A DNA stretch of 64,000 bases from positions 2,673,501-2,737,500 of the forward strand of contig NC_065575.1 in assembly GCF_937616625.2 (NCBI RefSeq), given 5' to 3'. The position numbers and the translations under genes are program-made. Below, piece by piece: positions 57,830 through 64,000 of this stretch. Source of the DNA: Mercurialis annua (taxonomy: Eukaryota > Streptophyta > Magnoliopsida > Malpighiales > Euphorbiaceae). The stretch's first letter is position 1. The number at the start of each line of letters is the position of its first letter. The notes under the pieces are model-generated. The model saw only the letters and a program-made list of their open reading frames with translations, made no database searches and was not told the origin of the DNA.

Positions 57830-58950
57830 GATTTAATACATTATTTAACCACTAAATTTTATCATTTTATTCTATGCGACCTCTAAACTTATTTTTTGTT
57901 CTATTGGACTTTTTAACTATTTTTTTTGTTCTATTTAACTCTTAAATTTAATTATTTTGTTCTTTGTGACCTTTGAACTAATTTCGTGTTTTATTAGACC
58001 TTTTAACTATTTTTTTTGTTTTATTTAATCCCTTAACTATTCTTTTTGCCTATTGCGTATTTAAATTTTTAATTTTTACCCATTTAACCTCCTAAAAAAA
58101 TACAACTTTGCAACCATATTATATATAGAATAAATGCTTAAAAGCATATTAATTTATATACAATGACGTATGATTATTTTAATAATATTTTTGTAAATTG
58201 TTGACGACAATATAAATTAGAAAGAAAAAGGTAGAAATAAATAAAAAAATTTAAAGTTGATCAAATAATTAAGTGATATTACTTCTTGAACATGTAAATA
58301 TTTTTTTACATTTCAACAATGATAAAAGGAGTTCATCTCTTTTGGTTAACAATATTTATAAAATACATAAATTTATTATACTTTGATAATATTAAATGAA
58401 TGTTTAATTGTTCAAAAAAATTATAAATTTTAGTGTGATTTGTAAATTTAACTTGAATTTCTAATTTTAAAAATTTTAAGATACCAAACTCTAATTTTTT
58501 GCAATTTCAAACTTTTCAAATCACTTACGAATCTTTTAAGTTTGTGTTTAAATTGTAAAACACGCTATAATTTATGATTTTAAAGCAATTAATCCTTAAT
58601 GAATTTTTAAAAAATATATAAAATACATCGCTCTTTATTTTAAATGAAGAAACATATTTATATTTATTAAAAATCAATACATTGTGTGAAAGGTAAAATG
58701 AGTAAAAAAAAGTAGTTTAGATGTTCATTGGGAAAAACATTTAGCTGAGGGGTTAAATAGAACAAAAAATAGAGTTGAGAGGTCCAATGAAATAAAAAAA
58801 TTAGTTTAGAGGTCGCATGGAACAAAAGGGTAAAGTTTAGGGGTTAAATAGAATAAAAAATTAGTTAAGCGGTCTAATGTAACAAAAAATTAGTTTAAAG
58901 GTCACATGGAATAAAATGGTAAAGTTTAGGGGTTAAATAATATATTAAAC
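57830..58950. mobile_element. TIR element downstream of the phytocyanin gene
   Basis: Long inverted ends: left GATTTAATACATTATTTAACC then CATTTTATTCTATGCGACCTC; the right end mirrors it. Both arms also repeat TTTTGTTCTATT-type words in tandem. No ORF or clear target duplication. Confidence 0.7.
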
Positions 58951-60489
58951 TATAACATTAATAATAGTATATGATTTTTTGCATTTGGCTTTGGATAGTG
59001 TTTTTGGGAAGTCTTAAAATTATACTAAGATACTAAAGTTCAATTATATATTCCAAGAGGAGCAAAATGATACTACAAGTTAATAAGAGTTTACAAGAGT
59101 TTGATTGATTTCTTAAGCACACTTTATTCTCAAATACAAAGAATATTTTATATGAAGACTATTTTTTCTTAAGACTTAATCATTAAAGAATATTTCATTT
59201 TCTTGATTGTTTTTGTTGTTTATGGCTCAAACTATTAAAATCATCAATTTTAGCGTATTTTTATATTTGTTGTTGTAATTGTAGTTATTTATTTAAATTG
59301 AAATGAAAAAAAAATTCAAACATACCCTTCATGTTTGAAAATTTTGATAGTAAAAAAAATGAAACAATATAAAAGGCATATTTAGTCCTTTTTATATTCT
59401 AATTCGAACAAAAGGCTATAGTAAAAAATAAACTATTTGACGATTTTAAAAATTTGTGCCATAAAAAAAATTTCTAAAGGTGGAGTATTTTTTTATTAAT
59501 TAAGCCTTCTCTTATGTATATTTGTATTTTTCTTGTAGAACAAATTGGAAATCATGCTTTATAAAAAAAATTAAAGTTTAATTTGTATGAAAAATTATCC
59601 ATCTATCAAGGTCATGTATTTAATTTGATATTAGTTGTCATAGATTGTAACCTAAATTTAAGTATATTATAGAATTGGACACAATATCATGTAATATTAA
59701 TTTACATCAATTCATACATTATACATGTCTACTTAAAGTGTGATAACCTATCACAAATATACATGATAAACTGAAAAATATAATGTAAACCAGAAGAGAT
59801 AATTTGTAGCTATTTTAGATGTTGGAGAAAATTAAATTTTCATATTAAATACTATCAAACATTAAATTTATAAAAGATTATATTCGATAAAGATATTTGT
59901 ATAGCTCATGAGTTTAATGGTGAAACTTCAGCACTCGTCTTAAATTTATAATAAATTATAAATTTAACCATTTTTAATAGAACTTTCAAAATCAATTTTA
60001 ACCTCAGCTCAGCTCTCAGTTCCAGCTCAGCATACGATTGTTTACGATGCTTTTGGTTGTAGAGTATTGAATCTCTTGTAAATACACGCTCAATGTGTGT
60101 TAGCATATGCATGCGTGTTAGTTTTTTTATTATGAGTTAGTTCTTGAATTTTGTTAGATTGATTCAAGTATATAAATTCACCTCCTTTGTAAAACAATTA
60201 TCATAATCAATAGTCGTCAAATAAATTATGATCTGCCACTTCACGATCCTGATTAATCATAATATGACCTAGAATTGAGCCGCAACAAGATGATTGTATG
60301 TTTATTTAATTTTTCTCTTAATGTTAATGTGATGTGATTTTTATTTTAAAATAAATTATTTAAATTTAATGTATAATTTATTAAAATATGTTATGTTTAT
60401 TTATTATATCTTCATTAATAAAAATATAACTAGTATTTAATGAAAAATTGGATTAAAATAAATATTTGAAAAGTTAACTATATAAATTA
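58951..60489. other. Intergenic, no gene recognised
   Basis: AT-rich, nothing identifiable on either strand. Confidence 0.4.
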
Positions 60490-60970
60490 GGCCAAATAAC
60501 TGAAAAGGTTAAATCTTTTGAAGAAAGTTTCACAAAAGTTCAAACCTTTCAATTTCATCTGATTTGTCCCACACCATAAATTCATTTTGATTGTCCAACT
60601 CTCAATTTTCAATTGATTTTGCATATGTGGCACCTACGTGGCGCTGATAAGACATACCACACGTATGCCACCTTAGTGAATGCAAGGTAAAAAAATCCAA
60701 ATAAATTCTTATATTTTTTTAGAAAACATTTACACCCTCAAACTTTAATTTGTTTCAACTTAACTTTTAAAATATTTACCAATTTTATGTTTATGAATTT
60801 TTTAAACATTTTCTCCCCCTTCTTCATTTATTTTATCCATAAATAAGTAAAATATATAAATTAAAACTAATTAAATAATCATCCCATCCCCGTCGCATAC
60901 AAATTTTTTTCCCGACAATTATTTTCCGAGGAGGAGATCTGCTCCTCCGGCGAGGAGCAGAATTTGATCT
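60490..60970. repeat. Truncated word-array element (GAGGAGC word)
   Basis: Starts with an end-like phrase (AGGTTAAATCTTTTGAAG), contains GTGGCACCTACGTGGC as in other such elements, and ends with GAGGAGATCTGCTCCTCC GGCGAGGAGCAG. The word matches the 43374 element, but there is no mirror end, so it looks like half an element. Confidence 0.5.
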
Positions 60971-62120
60971 CTCAAGCATGTAATCCTAAACAAATATTGC
61001 ACATACTTCAATTTCCTTCTACAGCATGAGCTCTTTCAATTGTTCCATGATTTAATCTCCCCGACCCCGAATACATTAATCAGTTACCGGAATATAAGAT
61101 CACTTAGCAGAACTAACACTCTGTCGAGACAGGATTACTGATCCTGTTTCTCCAATTAATATGCAGCAAAAATTGAACGACGTTCCTTGAACAGATAATC
61201 TTCTTCCCTCTATCCCAAATTTGAACTAAGGAATTCCCTATCAAGTTATTTCTCATTTTTCAAAGGACTAATGGATAAAAAAATACAAACTTCTTCAATT
61301 TTTTTACAAATCTAATCAAATTTTTCAATTTCAGTAATTTTAGTTATTTTTTTTAAATAGTGGTTTTAGCCTAATTTCAAAGATTACTTAACCGGCATGT
61401 GATATGATATATTAAAAATTTAATTTTTAAAGTCATACGCATAAAATTATGAAAATAAAAGATGCATATATAGATTTCCATGTCAAATTGAACAATTAGT
61501 GAAATCAGCATAAAATTATCAAGCTAAGAAAAATGTCGATCATTTAAATTCAGCAAAAAAATTGTTGAAGCTGAAAGGGATCCTAATAAGAAAACCTCCT
61601 AATAGTCATTCATATTCATATTCATATCAAATCAAATCAAATCAAAATTCTTTATAACAAAGTCCACACATATAAACATCATAGCATGATACATAATTCT
61701 TACCATCTTATATTATATTCTGCTAAATGTTTTGCATCAAATAGCATGTAGAAGTACACTAACAATGATCGTAGCAGCAGAAAAAGTATCTCGCCAAGTA
61801 ATTAATCCCTACACTGCATTTACATTTATCAGAAAAATTAGAAAAGTTAATGAAGGAACAAACGTACCAATAGATGACCAGAGGTAAAATGCCAGCCTTG
61901 CTCCTTTTACTGGGTTGAGCGACAAGATAAAAGTCTGGCTCCATCCAATGAAAGCAAAGTAGAAAGCAGCAAGTGATCAATGGGTAAATCTGACTTCCGA
62001 TAACTCTCAAGAGACTCGAGTACTAAGTCACAATGCAATTCCTCAGCTCAGAAGCTTGAATTAACGTACAAAGTTGCCAACTCGGAAACAATCACAAGAA
62101 TTCAGATATATTGAGTTAAA
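60971..62120. other. Downstream region of the PPR gene
   Basis: Probably includes the PPR 3' UTR near 62000-62120. A CATATT/AATCA simple repeat lies at about 61610-61650. No other gene. Confidence 0.4.
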
Positions 62121-63667
62121 CTACCGCCTTTTTTGTTTGTAACCAATTGAGCCAGTCAGATTTTGGGGAGATGCATTCATCTCCTCCAAAAGGGTAAGGG
62201 CTAACTCTACTTTTCCCACTTTCTTCGCAGTATTGATTAACGATCGATAAACATAAATTGATGGATGGATCTGCCTTATCTTCATATCGTCAAAAAGACT
62301 CAAGGACTCCTCCAGGTTCCCTGATCTTCCAAAACTATAAATTAGTGCTGTATATGTAAGCAAATCAGGTCTAATGCCACTCTCACACATTTCCTTTATG
62401 TATACCAAACACAAATCCAACCTTCCTGCCTTCTGCAACTGGTTTAATAATGTATTGTAAGAAATAAAGTCTGGATCTATTCCTGCTTCCTTCATAAAAG
62501 AAAACTCGAGGAGCATTTCATCAACCCGACCTGCACGGCCTAAGATATCCAAAATTGTATTATATGTGATCAAATCTGTCCTACATTTCAGCTCTTTTAT
62601 CTGATAAAATATAAGAAGGGCTTTGTCAAACTGCCTACATTCACCAAAGGCAAAGATGATTTTATTTATGACCATCATGTTTATTGGAAATATCAGCTCC
62701 GACACTTGTTTAACGAGTCTCAATAACAGAACATCATCGACTGTGTTCATAAAGCCCTTGGCAAGATTAAGACAAGAACTAGGAGGCATAGATTGACCGG
62801 ACATCATCAAATGTTTGAAAACCTGAATCACAATCTCAAGCTGATTAGCTTCAATTGCAGCTTCCATAACGATATTATAAGCACTAGGGCCAGGAAAAAT
62901 ATTTCTATTTTGTAAAAATTCGAGCAATCTAGCGGCAACGGAAAGACTCCCACCATCACATAGCTTAACAAGATAATTAATACAGATTTCTTCAGTCGAC
63001 CTCGGAGTCTTCTGAATAGTAGCAAGAATCATATTTAAGTTAGCTTGTGCAACCTCATCCAAATCCACAGATGCCTGGGTTGCAATCAGCTTATAATTGA
63101 CAATAACTTGAGTCGCACCCTCAACGAGTGAATAGAGCCAAGGAGAACCAACTGGGATGGATATCATACAACTCTGTATTAGAGATGTAATCATCAATAT
63201 CTTTTAATTTAACCGCAAACAAAGTCAGAGTATCTCCAATTTAAAACTACAAAAAGAAGAATAAACCCTAACACCTTTTTTAGAGTATATCAAAAGCAAA
63301 AGAAGAACTCGACTGAAAATCACATCATTATAGCTTTATGACTTGTTTAGAGAAACCATAGCGTTATCGGCATTATCACTTGTTTGAAATGAATTCAAGA
63401 AAAAAATGAGATTTCCTAACACAATCATTCAGTAAATAGAATTGAATTGAATTCTTACATTTGTAAAACACTCCTATAAAGCTTTGACTAAAAAAATTCA
63501 AAGGAATCCTTCCAAACAAAGCAGTTAATTAAATTAATTTAAAATTGAACTGAAACTCCTAAATTTTTAAAAGCAGCAAACACATTCTAAAAAATAAAAT
63601 AAAAATGGGAATGAAAATGAAAAAGAAAATTTACCTTAATGGGAAGAACCCTAATTCTTTGAGACAT
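62121..63667 (-). CDS. P-class pentatricopeptide repeat (PPR) protein
   Basis: Main exon 63173-62121, with a proposed first exon 63667-63635 (MSQRIRVLPIK) joined by GTAAAT...ACAG in phase, giving 361 residues. An in-frame ATG at 63194 is an alternative start (357 residues). At least seven degenerate 35-residue PPR motifs follow from about residue 70, clearest at the end: TYNTILDILGRAGRVDEM, SYNTLLNQLQKAGRLDL, TYTALIYSFGRSGNLEES, VYRSLINTAKKVGKVEL. There is no E, DYW or SMR domain, so it is P class. Such proteins bind RNA in mitochondria or chloroplasts; the basic N-terminus fits organelle import, but the target is not readable. It may correspond to the Arabidopsis At1g11900 type; I am unsure. 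Confidence 0.88.
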
Positions 63668-63839
63668 AACTAAGGATCTTCCTATGATTCCAACTAAACT
63701 CCTCATCTGTGATAGCAGCAATACTGATAACAATAGTATGAAAAACAAAAATTAACGTTACATTCAGCATTTGAAATTTTGTTGCAGAAGACACTATTAT
63801 TGAGTATATTATTTTATTTACCTTTAAGTTCACCACCAT

Positions 63840-64000
63840 CAACCAGCTTTTAAGTCACCGGACGGCCACCGATAACTGGCGGAGAGCAGCAAGCCGCGAA
63901 ACAGCAGAAAATTGTTACACTTGTAGGCTTTGGTAGGCTCTAGCCTGGGCTGAGCTTCAGAGGTGGAGGTGTTCCGGTGGATGCTGAAGCTCTGTTAGAC
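63840..64000. other. GC-richer edge, probably 5' region of the PPR gene or of a neighbour
   Basis: Base composition changes sharply (CACCGGACGGCCACCG, GGTGGAGGTGTTCCGGTGG). Likely 5' UTR or an exon cut by the window end; cannot be assigned. Confidence 0.3.

Noticed and set aside
61759..62010. 83-residue ORF downstream of the PPR gene
   Set aside because: Lies in the probable 3' UTR with no PPR motif or splice link to the main exon.

Overview
The window is nuclear DNA of a eudicot plant: very AT-rich, with short genes split by GT..AG introns, plant-only families (BURP, phytocyanin, P-class PPR) and a dense load of plant transposons. I cannot name the species. Only four host genes are well supported, and everything else I can recognise is mobile or repetitive DNA.

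Left third (1-32.7 kb). Two tandem, same-strand (minus) BURP-domain genes, BURP1 (1805-6730) and BURP2 (18686-28415), share one 3-exon plan: signal peptide, short conserved exon, then a large exon with a tandem peptide array followed by a C-terminal BURP domain. The arrays differ. BURP1 has 14 units of about 21 residues carrying KIGY. BURP2 has 15 units of 19 residues carrying KYGKRY. The layout (secretory signal, repeated Tyr-containing peptides, intact CH-motif BURP domain) matches fused burpitide precursors, in which a copper-dependent BURP cyclase crosslinks Tyr or Trp in its own core peptides (lyciumin and moroidin type). These cores match no family I know, so this is the best candidate for an undescribed system. 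Collinear flanks (about 1.56-14.75 kb versus 18.43-32.6 kb) show that the pair arose by segmental tandem duplication. The copies then took up different insertions: a SINE and a Mutator-like MITE in BURP1 intron 1, and in BURP2 intron 2 a related MITE that itself holds a 5'-truncated LINE.

Middle (29-48 kb). A TRIM retroelement nested in a TIR element; a young Ty1/copia element (33036-40130) with near-identical LTRs and an open pol, but a nonsense codon in gag and a 1.94-kb solo LTR inserted in the gag zinc knuckle; several SINEs; and non-autonomous Mutator-like elements whose interiors are arrays of short palindromic words, with a different word in each element.

Right third (45-64 kb). A phytocyanin/early-nodulin-like gene (53705-57712) with a broken copy of its second exon 11 kb upstream, more word-array and TIR elements, and a P-class PPR gene (62121-63667, minus) at the right edge.

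Exon boundaries were set by eye from splice signals, reading frame and comparison of paralogues. No database search or transcript evidence was available.
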